Positions 10,130 through 21,774 of a stretch of 64,000 nucleotides of DNA are shown here, piece by piece. The position numbers and the translations under genes are program-made. The DNA lies in assembly GCA_022605405.1 (NCBI GenBank), contig JABYQQ010000001.1, forward strand, positions 5,208,001 through 5,272,000, given 5' to 3'. The notes below the pieces were generated by a model. The model saw only the letters and a program-made list of their open reading frames with translations, had not been told where the DNA came from and did no database searches. This DNA comes from Earliella scabrosa. Lineage: Eukaryota; Basidiomycota; Agaricomycetes; Polyporales; Polyporaceae. How positions within the stretch are numbered: the stretch's first letter is position 1; each line of letters begins with the position of its first letter.

Positions 10130-13100
10130 TCAATCTCCAAGAGCTGGAATCGACTCCTCCGTCGTCCTCTCGATTAGCAAACCCAGAAGTCTTGTCCGGA
10201 ATTTACCAATATCCTTCTCCGAAAGTCTGACCGACTCGAACCCTCGCAGCAGTGCGGCAATGCACGCCAACACCCAGATTCCGCAATCAAATCCGTTGGT
10301 CTGCAATCTGTCCGACTGTTCCAGACTATGAGTCTTGCATTTTGTAAGTTGGGCGATCGGAGGGACTCACTGTCAAAGTATGCGCACACCATTCTTCGCC
10401 ATCGAAGCATGGCATGGGCAACCCGCGGTCGTCTGCAAGGCGTCGAAGCCGATGTACGAGCGCAAAAACGAGCTTTTTCATAGTGAACAAGAGGTCCGCT
10501 TGCGATTCCTTGCCAACTCAGAACGTAAAACTCACCTGTACATCATGCTCCCAGGAGGTACGGTGCGCCAGGCTGTCAAAGTACGCAATCCGACACTCCT
10601 TGAGGTACACAATAGCCAGCTCCCAATGTTGTTCGGCGGGCTTATGGACTGGGATAATCCAGATGTCCTTCTCCCAGTAGCGCGCTGTGCGGCTGATGTT
10701 CCAGACGGCCTGATCAGTGCTTGTGCCGTTCCGCTGATGCGCCATTGTGAAGCTATGCAAGATGGCTATATTCCCGCCGTTGTGTGAGGCGCCAAAGTGA
10801 TGAACAAGTAGCTGCGCGCAGCCATTGACGCAGTCGTCGTTCAGCCACCTCTCGGGGCGCAGACGATCGATATCGAGGGGGGAGAAGACAAGAGGTCGCA
10901 GGGCGGGATCTGGATGAGGAAGTACACGGTTAGTGGTTGAGCCACTTGGTCGAGTGTTCGACTTCGGGATTGAGAGCGTTGTCTGAGCATTGGCCTCGAA
11001 CTGGAGCCTGTCAATGACCTCGTATAAACGGATGGAAATGTGAAGAGCAACGCACGGGATCCGGAACCTTCACAAGTAGGAGCTCCCTTTGAAACATGTC
11101 TGCAACGTGTTTCTCCTGGCCGCGCTGTGTGTCGGATTCTTCAGACACCTGCTCGTCGTCGTCGTCGCTGTCTCCAATAAGTTCCGTGATTGCGTCCTGG
11201 GCCAGAACTGTATCCGAGTCGAAGGGGGTGTCCTCCATATCGAGCCGACCATCGCAATCGGTCGGCTCATCTTGGAAGGTGAAGTGCACCCAAGTCAAGG
11301 CCGGCGCCTGGCCAATTCCGGAGACTTGGTGAGCAATGCGGACGGCTTCGGTTGTGTTGGTTGCAAATCGGAGTTCTGACGCAAGCGGGGTACGCCATCT
11401 GGCCTGAAGTAGAAGAAGCTCTGTCTTCCTTTGCTCCAGCAAAAAGTGGATTCGAGCGACTAGCTAAGCTTAGCGCATATCAACTTGTGGAAACGTGCAG
11501 CAAACTTACATCGGGGAGTGAGAATGGCAAGCTCCACTGCCGCAAGCTCGCTGCCGTACCAGCGACAGAGGTTATCCGCTTCTTTGCCAAGCCGCCGTCG
11601 CTCTTCTAGACAACGGTCCTTCAACAGCATCGCCCGGATCCCTCGGCGTACGTTCGGTTCGTGCAGCCAGCGGGGCATCGGTGAGGGCACGGGAGTGATC
11701 CAGACGTCGGTCAGAAGACTCGGATCGTCACGTAGCGTACTGAGTTCGGTTGGAAGCTTGGTTGGCAGTGGGACATTCCACTTCTTACGGTACTGCCGCT
11801 TCATTGTGTCACAGTACGAATTGAATTTGCGGATTGCAGTGAGAAGAGCCGGAGTGCGCTTTGCGATTGCCTTGCGCGTTTGTTGATGGAGCTTCGTTCC
11901 TGTGTTTAAGTTATCGAGTCAGCACAATGATATACTAATTGCGGGTCAGTGTAGAGCCTACCTAACGCCTGATCACGTCCGCCTGCGGCACGATCAAGCT
12001 TATCCCACTCGAAGAAGCTTCCAATCGCACGCTTCCGGATGTTGGTCTTGAGATCCCGCGCCATAATGAGGGTGTGCACGAACGTGAGCGGAAGGTCTCG
12101 GAGTTCGGGGAAGTCGTCCGGAACATTGAGTGACGCATACAGAGATTCGACCTGCTGGATGGTATGGGTATGTGACTTGTCCAGAGTCTTGAGAAGGTCC
12201 TGAGCTTTCGGATTGTTGTCGCCATCACCTATGCTAGCCTGTACGCCGGAAATCATTTTCTTCACTTCGTCCAGGTCAGCTTGCAAACCTAAGACCTTGT
12301 CCAGCTCCTTTTTCAGCCGCGCCGGCGCGTCTTACAAGTAGGAGGTAAGCACTGCTATCAGCATGGCGGTAAATGTGCAAGTGATACTCCGCTCACGATT
12401 TCTGAGTGACAATTGGGCTGCGCGCTGTAGTTGCCATTGCTCGCGAAGCTCCCTAAGCGGTATGTTGGCTTCCTCGAGTTCACGATCGGCTTTCGCGCCC
12501 CGCGCTTCGACGCCGTTCTTGAGTCGCGAGCGGTGCCAGCTCCCGAGGTCCTCGCGGGTGATCGCATTGACGGACTCAGCATGTCGGTCGAGGTACCAAA
12601 TCCGGCGGGACCTCTGTCTCTTCTGATTAGCTTTGGAGGCTGAAATAAGGAATGAAAGCAAGATACTCACCCCGGATGTTCGAGTGACGCCGATCAGCTT
12701 CCGGAATTTCGACCATACTCGCTCTGTGCCCTCTCCCTCTGTTAAACCTAAGCCTGCCCTCAATCGTGGGTTGTAAACTAATTGACAAGACCACTGATGA
12801 CCGTAGGCGTGCATGACTGATGTCGCGAACACCAGTCGCTCTACGATCGACTGAGGGAGAATATTGTACTGCATGCTGTGTGAGATCCGACAAGTTCGAT
12901 CCTAGTAGGTGGTGTAATGCACTTACGAGATGCAGGCTGCGGTCTAGAACGCATCCTATATCATAGAAGACTGCAACGGTGGCGGTAGATGGGAGGAATG
13001 ATATGAAGTGCTCCAGGAGAGCAACTCCGTACTTCTGCTGTTCCCCCGGGGTGTCAACGTTGGCGAGGAAAAGAACGATGTCGTGTCTGCAGACCAGCGC

Positions 13101-15339
13101 CATAAGACCGGTGTCGTCAAACTTTGCACCATGTGTCTTGGCTTTCTGCTCGTCAGCTGCGTCAAAAGACTTCTCACACTCGTTCAGGGCAGAGTCAGGC
13201 ACCACGCTCTTGTGTTCACGAGGTGCGGTCTTCCGTACTGCGTCGATCCGTGCCCCAACTGCGTCAACAGCGTCCTTCGATATGAAGTACTTCGGCTCGT
13301 GAAACCACGGACTGTCGCCAGCGTCAAGGTTATGGCGCTGACTGAACGTTGCATCAATAGCAACATGTATGTCACCGCCGTCGCTACGGTTTCACACCAT
13401 TGTGAGCATACTCCCTTAAGTCTGATCGTTATGACACGCCTCGGACCTACCTGTCAAAGTTTCGGCCAAATTTTGTTCCTCCAAAGCATGCCGGGCATCG
13501 CTTTTGCAAGATGCGGCTGCAGATTCCCGAGCTCAGCTTCGACCCTGTCGTACAAGACTCGGTTTCATCAGAGGTCTCTGGAATAGGGTAAGTACGGTGT
13601 TGGCCCTGCTGCAGAGGAGCGAAGTACATGCCTGAGGACGGCTGAGGACATCCCGCCGGACGTCCTATGGCTGCAGCGGGGGCAATGTCCGGGTCGCATG
13701 ATGTGCCCACGGACACGCCGCTCGGACGTCCGTTCGTCGATCGGTCCTGAGGTTCCTGTGGACCTCCGGGCGGATGTCCTGTGGAGCTAGTGATGCCGGG
13801 AGGCCCGCTTGATGCTCCGTGGACATGTCCAGGCGGTCCTCCTGGAGGATGTCCCCCTGTTTCCTCTAGCGTAAGTCCTACCAGTTCGCTTGCCGGACGT
13901 CCAAGTAGACCCTCCGCCGGACATTCGATTGGAATTCCGAACGCACCTTGTTCGGGACGATCTGCAGGACGTCCGAAGAGACCTCCGGGACGACCTCTAG
14001 GCAGATAGCCCTCCGAGTGAACCTTCAAGAGCGCCTTGTTCCTGACAATTCCACGCGCGTGGGTTTGACGGACCTGGGAGACCATCTGGGCCTTGATGGG
14101 CTAGTCCGCAGAGAGCTTCGTCTGCATGTTCCGCTGTGCGTGCGTGGTCCATTGGCGCTCCGGCTGCAACTGCGCTCAACATGGTGCAACCACATCGCGT
14201 ACATGAGGATGGACTTGCGTTGTTGCCCGGAAAATGTTGTTGAACCTTCGTGGTCAGGATGAGAGGCCTTATATTCTCTCACTGCTTGGAAGCTCTCGTC
14301 CACGGCCGACTCAACTAGTGTATCCACCTGGTTCCGCAGGCAATCGTACCACTGTACAGCATAGCCCAGTCCCCGGCGGAACGGATCTCGGATAGGCTCG
14401 CCCTGCAGAGGTGGGCAGGTCAGTAAGCGTCGCTTTGTTACGTTCAGCCGTGCGTCAAACCTTGTCGTTCAGGATAGGAAAGCCTCGACGCTGATACAAT
14501 GACTTGAGGGCTCCCGCAAGGGCGGTGATAGCATCAGCGGATCGCTCGAACAGAGCGAAGTAGAGGTCGAGGAGATCAATAGAAACCGCCATTCGGGGCT
14601 GAGATGGGGAAGTGGGGAAAAGTCCATTTCGGACGAGGATTCGCGGCAGCGATATGCACGCACACGAATGCACGTCAAGTGCAACAAGATCTGATAAACG
14701 TCAATGCATCTGCTACAATTAGAGTGACATGTACAACTCACAGTCAAAGTGGAGACATGTAATGTTTGTGACTTCCGTCATGCACATTGGATTGACGCAC
14801 TGGTGAACAACCTTGCCGGAGACTCGGCCCGTGCGTCGTTGCGCCGCTTACAGATAGGTTAGATACTCCGGGACCAAGTCAGGGAGCAACCCGAGCCACA
14901 TTCCATATAGTCGGTTCGTGGCTTCATCAGGGTGCAGCCGCCGGAGGCGCTTAGGAGGGGTGCCCTTACCACCATCGCATTCATCGTCGCCATCTACGGG
15001 CATTTCTGGAGGGAACATAGTGGACTCGGAAGCGGGGTCATCAACGTCCGCCATCTCCGAGTCCGAGTCAACGTCCACGTTGACTCGGCTGGAGCTTCGC
15101 GTCTGTCTAACATCGGGTGTGGGTGTGGATGGAGCTGGTGGATGCAGGAGATCCTGTAATTCTTGCGAAAGATGTTCTTGCAACAGGAGGGCGTCGGGTC
15201 GGACTACAACAGCTGAATCCTTCCGGGGTGCACGCCGCCCCTGAGGCGTACTGAAGTGGTTGCCTACGGTCTGCTGCGCGCGCCGAGGGGGCCGGCGTGG
15301 AGGTGTATGAGGAGGCGGTAGAACCGGTGAGGGCTCCAT
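10130..15339 (-). CDS. KDZ transposase fused to a Ulp1-like C48 cysteine protease
   Basis: Multi-exon minus-strand gene, ATG at 15339 (MEPSPVLPPP), stop at 10130-10132. Domains in order: Pro-rich acidic N-terminus; CxC1-like cysteine-cluster region (LYGMWLGLLPDLVPEYLTYL; NGLFPTSPSQPRMAVSIDLL; RCPACFGG); KDZ catalytic core with DATFSQRH, CRHDIVLFLANVDTPGEQQKY, YDIGC and EGEGTERVWSKFRKL, i.e. the acidic residues expected of this DDE family; a helical region with DVWITP and VRRGIRAMLLKDRCLEERRRL; then a Ulp1-type protease with RLRPERWLNDDCVNG, QHWELAIVYL (His), FDSLA (Asp) and QTNGFDCGIWVL (Cys). All three protease catalytic positions are present. KDZ elements carrying Ulp1-like proteases are known in fungi. 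The frame looks intact across splice sites, apart from an unusual Gly/Pro-rich stretch at 13.6-14.0 kb. Confidence 0.8.
13600..14010 (-). repeat. GC-rich reiterated GGACGTCC segment in the KDZ gene
   Basis: Reads as GRPxG/GGPPG/GHPPGG-rich peptide between the first cysteine-cluster exons and the CPACF motif. The palindromic octamer GGACGTCC occurs at 13658, 13724, 13895 and 13967, with many near-copies. KDZ proteins I know have no such stretch at this point, so it could be an expanded intron or an in-frame low-complexity insertion. Confidence 0.6.
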
Positions 15340-15809
15340 GTTGGCGGATTGAAAGAAGGAACAAACAGTAAAATTTGTTCTAGCGTCAATGCACGCATGC
15401 CGGCATCGTGCCCTGCGAAGCATGCCATGTATGAAGTAGCAACTATGGTATTAGATGTACCATCCAGATCCAGACTGTGCTATTGAAGGTCCACGCGGAG
15501 GTCGAGCATCAGGAAACGCTCGGGTCCCATGGTAGTGCTACATAGCCTACATAGCAGCTGTAGTGCCATAGTGACCCCCCCTCGTTGTCAGGCTATGTAG
15601 TGGGTCTATTAAACGCTGTAGCACTATGTAGCATGATGAAAACGGGTATAGTGACTATCAACAGGACCAGATATAGTCATTTCGATGCCTTGGTAGCCCG
15701 CTAGCACGGCGCGCACACGCAATACACATATGGCAATAGTAACAAGATTGCATGACATTCGAGGATTACAGAAAGACGATGGTACTACATGCGCTGGTAA
15801 GAGGGAATT
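15340..15809. other. Intergenic gap with inverted repeats TGCTACATAG
   Basis: TGCTACATAG at 15536-15545 faces its complement at 15624-15633, with further CTATGTAG/CTACATAG copies between. The repeat could be a hairpin element or part of an element end, because it separates the KDZ gene from the DUF6532-like gene. No target duplication was identified and no gene is seen. Confidence 0.45.
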
Positions 15810-18450
15810 CTACATACCACCGGAAATGGCCTGTTGCTTTCGGAGCCGGTATGCTGTGATAGCGCGGTCGATGTCCGAGCTCGAGATAGCATCTTTATCG
15901 TGATGTTGAACAGGAGGCGCCTTTGCATGCGCGCTGAGAAGCACATAGTCAGTTCGGCGCGCTTGACTGGGTCAGTCTATGTTACGGCACTCACCGACCA
16001 GTCCGAGCAATCTGTCTCCCGATGTCAGTGACGATCTTGTCTTGTTCGGACTTCGCCTCGAGCTCTTCAAGCTTGGCGACGTGCTCGGCATAGACCGTGC
16101 CGTACGCTCCTTCATCGAACCGGACACTGTTGAAAACGCCCGTCTTCCATTCGCAGATAGCACACTGAATCTGCATGACATCAGTCGGGGTCGGTGAGCG
16201 TGGAAGGGAGGTCGAGGATATTCGTACCGCAGTGAGAGCTAAGGCTATCCCAGCCAGGGGGAAGTGACGATAGAGATCTTGATGAATGATGCCGTCGTCA
16301 GCCGGTTTCTTGTAGTAGATCTTGTTGACGACCATCTGGATGATCGGGGCCTCGTATAGACCGTCGAGCTGCTCGGGATCCTAGATGAAGCCGCGTCCAT
16401 TAGCATTGATGACGAGGACTGGGCATAACACGCTACCTTGTAGGTGAACCGACGGTTTTTGAGAAGGAAGTCGGCCCGCGTCTCGTTGAAATTCGCCTCC
16501 GCGGAAGCCGCATGAGGTGCCGATTTGAAGCCATATGAGGCTTGGACGAAGGCCCGAGCAGCCGTCTTGTACTCGCTTCGAAGATTCCATGTATACCGAG
16601 TGATCTAGAACACGATGTTAGCATGATAAGGCGAAGTAAAGACGACTTACCAATTCAATGACACGGTCGTCGGGCGCAAGGTCGATGCGCAGGTCTTGTG
16701 CGGCTTGAGCCCATGCCTTCTTCGCCCAGATCTTCTCCATAAGTTTGTCCGGATAGGCGTTCTTGGTGGTCAGGTTCGCTTTGTAAAGGGTGATGGCACG
16801 ATTCAGGATCGCCTGAGCTCGAGGTTCGTAGTCTCGGATACCGGAGGACTTCGCGTTGGGTTGGCGTTGGGCGGTTTGAGCAGTGGTGGTGACGTCGGGC
16901 TCAGGAGAGGGCGAGTGTACGCGACGACGCTGGGGAGGACGTTCATCATCGGAGTCTGAGTCCGAGCGGGCTCGTGACGGGGCACGGGAATCATGTCGAA
17001 CATCCGGCGTGGGGTCAGTATGGATTTGAATGTTGTCAGGTCCCTCGTGGTGGGCCTCGTCGAAGTGCCAGGTATGTGTGCCACCGTCTTCGTCATGGTC
17101 CTCAGCAGCCTCAGGATCGTCGTCGATCTCCGCCATCGCCTCGGGATCGAGGCCTTCGTCGGGCTGATGGAAGTCAGAACCACGTTCTTCATTGTAGAAC
17201 GTGTCAGTAGCGTAGGCCACGCGACGAGCAAATTCGCGAGGATGAATGTCGGCGAAGGTCGGGTCCTCACCATGGTCGTCATGATCGAGAAGAGCAACTA
17301 GTACGTTGATGACCTAGTTAGCAATAAGCCGATTGCGGAGAGCATCATCAATCCTACCAGGTGGGTGGCTGCTCGAAGGCGTCGTGGCAAGCTGTGGGTA
17401 TGTCTGAGTATCCATCCGTGCTCTAGGGTAAGAGACACGTACCCCTGCAGCATGCGGAGGAGCGGGGAGCTGCGAGATTTGATAGTGTAAGATCCGTGGC
17501 TGTGCACGAGGCGCTCGACTGGGCGGGGGCTGCATGGAGTGAGATGCAAGGGCAGATTGCTGCGAGGACGCGCGGGCGGAAGTACTGCCATAGGTCGCTC
17601 GGGGAATAGCAGAGTCGGGAAGGTTGCGCACGGGAAGACCGGGGTCTGGATGAGGCGTAGCAAGGGTAGAGGTCCCGCTCCGAGCGGCAGGAATCTGAAA
17701 GCTGTCAGCGTGGATTACGGGGAGGAGGCATGACCACCGCACTTGCTGGTTGTTCACCCGCGCAGGAGTTTGAAAGGGATTGCGGGCATCAGCAAGCCGT
17801 TGAGCCGTTGCCAGAGAGAGACGACGCCGGGTCTGACAGACAAACTGAGCGCGCATGGTTTAGTGGATAGAAGGAGAGGAGGCATACTGGAGCCGGTGTT
17901 GTAGCAGTGGTCTGCCGCTGACCAGCAACGATCTTTGCAGGTGGACTCTTGGGCCGCGGTATGCCATCGCTTGCATTGGCGTTGAGCTTGATGACGTTGG
18001 TCGCGCGTGAGCTCGTACGGTTGGATGCGAGAGTTTGAATCTGGAACTGTGGGGTAATATGCATACCCAATGCGGCAACGAACGAGGCAGGAATCGAATC
18101 TCGTACCTCTGGGACCTTCGACGACGCAACTTTAGTAGGCACTGGCGATGGTGTGAGGAAGGATGTTGGCAGAGATGGCGGTCACTCATACCTCCCCTAT
18201 TCTCTGAGTCGTCGGAGGCTCGAGTGTGCTTGTGACTGCCTCCGGCGCCTTGCTTGCGCTGGACGGCAGCAGCTGCCGCTTCCGCTTCCTCCTCGGCTGC
18301 ATCGACAGTTGTCAGCGAGACGTGACAGCGCGAAGGCCAAGATGGAAGACGGAATACGGAAGAGGACTGACCCTGCTGTTGGGCCCTTGCTGTCATCTTG
18401 CGGGCCCGCTTGCTGGCACGGGGAGCAGGAAGCTGGCTCTCTGCAGGCAT
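15810..18450 (-). CDS. DUF6532-like protein
   Basis: Minus-strand multi-exon gene. ATG at 18450 (MPAESQLPAPRASKRARK), stop TAG at 15810-15812. The N-terminal half is low-complexity: basic start, Ala/Glu-rich patch, Ser/Pro/Gln-rich region. An acidic segment (DDPEAAEDHDEDGG) and an Arg-rich patch follow. The conserved C-terminal domain contains YEPRAQAILNRAITLYKANL, a KLMEKIWAKKAWAQAAQDL segment, then ITRYTWNLRSEYKTAARAFV, FKSAPHAA, NFNETRADFLLKN and APIIQMVVNKIYYK. These are the hallmarks I associate with DUF6532, a basidiomycete domain of unknown function often found near transposons. The last exon ends DIDRAITAYRLRKQQAISGG. It is divergently arranged with the Plavaka transposase, 196 bp apart. 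Confidence 0.7.
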
Positions 18451-18646
18451 AGTGAACGTCAGAAAAGAACAGTCGCCACGTCGACGGGCAGAAATGGGCC
18501 TAGGGGAGGCTTTGGTCATGTTTGTCAAGCTGACCGTTGCGTGCTTGTCAGCCTCCCCTGAATTGCCTTTCTGGGCAGCTGTCCTTCGAGCGCATTTGCC
18601 TTCCGCTACTCGTATCTGCGCCTTTGCCCGACTCGCTTCCTCCGAT
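18451..18646. promoter_or_regulatory. Shared divergent promoter region
   Basis: Only 196 bp separate the start codons of the DUF6532-like gene (minus) and the Plavaka transposase (plus), so the two are likely controlled from one bidirectional region. No specific element was identified. Confidence 0.4.
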
Positions 18647-21499
18647 ATGCCTGCTCGAATTGCCTGTCTCCATTGCGGGGATGTATTCACCGCTCGAGGG
18701 AAACTTGCTCGACATATCGGCAATACACCGGCTTGTCGAACACACTACGACAACCTCTCGTCCGAACGGGCAGTTGCCGCCAAAAACCCTGCGCAATCTC
18801 TCAGTGAGCCGACAGAGCAGAAAGACGTTCCGGAGGACGCCGACCTACCCTTCCTAGGCATCCCGCTTGAGGATCCCTCCATCCCTGACTTTCATGCCCC
18901 TCCGTCCCCTCCGCCCGCTCCAGAGTCTAAACGCCGCAAGGTCACCGTCGAGGAGGTGTGCGATGAGGATGACGAGAACCAGGGTTGGGTGCACGAAGTC
19001 TACCCGGGGCGAGCTGGAGAGTCCTTTGGGGAAGCGTCAACATACTTCGAGGCGCACCGCGCCGCACAGAAGGCACGAAACGAAGGTCCGCACGCACCAT
19101 TTGCAGACGAAGACGAGTGGGGTCTCGTCCAGTGGTTGACAACTCGGACCACCCAAACTGGGGTAGACGAGTGGTGCAAGTTGCCCATTGTGAGTACTGC
19201 TGCTTCACGAAGGACGGATTAGACATTGACCCACCATAGACACGTAAGCGAACGAAACCGAGCTTCAAAAACAAGGTTGCATTCTTCAAGAAGGTTGACA
19301 AGCTGCCGATTGGGACGCCCTGGATTTGCGATATCATTACGGTTACCGGCAATCGCAGAGGACCAAACGGGCAACTACTCACCGAAGAGCTGGAGATCTG
19401 GCGCCGCTGTCCTGTTGGCCTCACGCGGGAGCTCATCGGCAACGCGTTGCTCGATGGGCATGTCTCCTACAAACCCGTGAGGGTCAGCAAGGGCGGAGTG
19501 CGGTATTACGGCGAGATGAACACGGCAGACTGGTGGTGGGGCGTCCAGGTGAGTTGCCATGTAACGTACATGAAGCAAGAATTGCCATACTCACTATGAA
19601 CTCCCATAGGACAATCTCCCGCCTGAGGCGACAGTTTCTCCCCTCCTCCTAGCCTCGGACAAAACCCAGTTGACGGTCCTGCGCGGTGATAAGACTGCCT
19701 GGCCGGTCTATCTCAGTATCGGCAACATCGACAAGGATATCAGACGGAAGCCCTCGCGCCACGCCTCGTTGCTCCTCGGCTACATCCCCGTAGCCAAACT
19801 GAAGTGCTTCACGAAAGACGAGCGTTCAGACGCCGCATACCGACTATTCCACACCTGCATGGCGAAGATGCTCGAGCCGCTCATCGAGGCAGGCAAGACC
19901 GGCGTCCGCATGATCTGCACCGACGGACACATCCGTCTCGTCTTCCCTATCCTTGCCTCGTACATCGCAGACCACCCAGAGCAGTGCCTTGTGGCATGCT
20001 GCAGGGAAAACCGGTGTCCGCGCTGTGTTGTCCCGCGCGACAAGCGTGGTGACCTCGATGAATACCCGCTACGCTCACAAACAGCCACCGTCGACATCCT
20101 GCAACGCACCGACGAGGGAGAGACCCTCGAGGAGTACATCAACCAGGGTCTCCGCCCTGTGTTCCATCCGTTCTGGGCCGATCTCCCGCACATGGACATT
20201 TTCGCATGCATCACGCCCGACATCCTCCATCAAATCCACAAGGGTGTCGTGAAAGACTACCTCATCAAGTGGGCACAAAAGCTCGTCGGGAAGGAGGACC
20301 TGGACGCTCGCTTCGCGATGCTCTCCCAGTCACACGGCCTACGCCACTTTGGCAAAGGCATCTCCCATATCACTCAGTGGACTGGAACTGAGGCGAAGGA
20401 GATCGAGAAAGTCCTGCTCGGAATCCTCGTCGGTCAGACGGACAACGATGTCATTCGCGCGACGCGTGCTCTGCTCGACTTCGTGTACTATGCACAGTAC
20501 CAAGTCCACTCCGAGACGACTCTGCAGTGCATGACTGACGCCCTCACTGAGTTCCACCAGTACAAGGACGTCTTCAAGCGACTGGGCCTGCGAAAGAATT
20601 TCAACATACCTAAACTACACTCCCTTCTCCATTACATCGACGCCATCCGCCGCCTCGGTTGCACTGATGGATACAACACCGAGCATTCCGAACGCTTGCA
20701 CATCGATTTCGCCAAGAAGGCTTTCCGGGCGAGCAGTCGTCGCGAGTATGCTGTCCAGATGACGACGTGGTTGCAACGCCAGGAGGCCATTGTTCGCCAG
20801 ACCGCGTACCTTGACTGGATCCGGCGTTCAGATGGAGCTCCCGAGGACGACGAGGACGATGAGGACTGGTCAGAGGATGAGCCTGAGGAGGAGCCTGAGG
20901 AGGAGCCTGAGGAGGAGGTCGACGTTGAGGGCCCCGACGGTGAGGATGAGGTGGATGGGAACGAGCGCGCAAAGGAGGACAGCGAAGCGACTCTTATTTC
21001 TGACGAAGACGTAAAAGCGCTGCGGGAGCTGATACACTCGAACGTTGCGCGCGCCTACGCCCTTCCTCTCTCTCCCACCGCACGCCGCGTGTCCGCCACG
21101 ACGCTCAGCACCAACTACGGCACTACTCAACTCATAGAACATCTCAACGCTTTCCTCCACGCTCACTACCCTCATTCGTCGCGCGCCACCCTCGCCACAC
21201 CATTCGACGTCTACCACTACATCCACCTCCTCCTCCCTGCTAACATCCACGTCGCCAACGCGAAGCGCATCTGCAAACTGCGTGCGAGTCCTTTTGTGCC
21301 ACGCCTGCGCGACCGTCAGGCAAGGAGGGACTTCAGTTCCGGGGTTGCAACCCACCCGTCTATTAGACGTCGTGGGTTGCAACCCGCCATTCGCGCTCCC
21401 TCCCCTCCCTCGCTGCGCTCGGGGGGTCCCCCGAGCCGGTCGCGCTCAGGCGGGCACACTAAAGCCTCGTTTGCACGATTAACTCACCCCGGGGTTTGA
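18647..21499 (+). CDS. Plavaka-type transposase, C-terminus interrupted by TIR element
   Basis: Exons 18647-19189, 19240-19548 and 19610 onward, all phase 0. N-terminal C2H2 finger (CLHCGDVFTARGKLARH). Family motifs follow: FADEDEWGLVQWL, GTPWICDIITVTGNRRGPNG, EIWRRCPVGLTRELIGN, YYGEMNTADWWWGVQ, YLSIGNIDKDIRRKPSRHA, MICTDGHIRLVFPILASYIA, the CCRENRCPRC knuckle, ITPDILHQIHKG and GYNTEHSERLHIDFAKKAF. An acidic EEEPEEEPEEE stretch precedes the C-terminal helices. Past base 21332 the frame enters a small TIR element, so the last 56 codons to the stop at 21499 are foreign and the normal C-terminal domain is missing. The catalytic core looks intact; an altered C-terminus makes full function doubtful. 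Confidence 0.85.
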
Positions 21500-21727
21500 A
21501 TGAATTACGAGGGGCGGGGTTAGTAGTAGGCGCCAGGCGCCAACCTGGAGGAGGCGCGCCAGCAAAAGGCGGGGGTCCGACGACGGCGGGACACGCGCTC
21601 CATGGAGGAGGGTAGACGGCGAAAACGACAAGTCCGCGATTGGCTACGGGAGATCAGATCAGTACTAAGTGCGTGGGTTGCAACCCACGACGTCTAATAG
21701 ACGGGTGAGTTGCAACCCCGGAACTGA
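21333..21727 (+). mobile_element. Small TIR element (MITE-like), copy 1, 395 bp
   Basis: Termini are TCAGTTCCGGGGTTGCAA... and its complement ...CCCCGGAACTGA, with TIRs of about 55 bp. Each TIR contains the perfect palindrome GGGTTGCAACCC twice around GTCTATTAGAC. GACT flanks the element on both sides (21329-21332 and 21728-21731), suggesting a 4-bp target duplication. The interior has no coding capacity beyond read-through of the Plavaka frame. Confidence 0.75.
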
Positions 21728-21774
21728 GACTACTGGGTATTCAGCTCGTGGCAGTGGCTGACATGCGAAAATAG

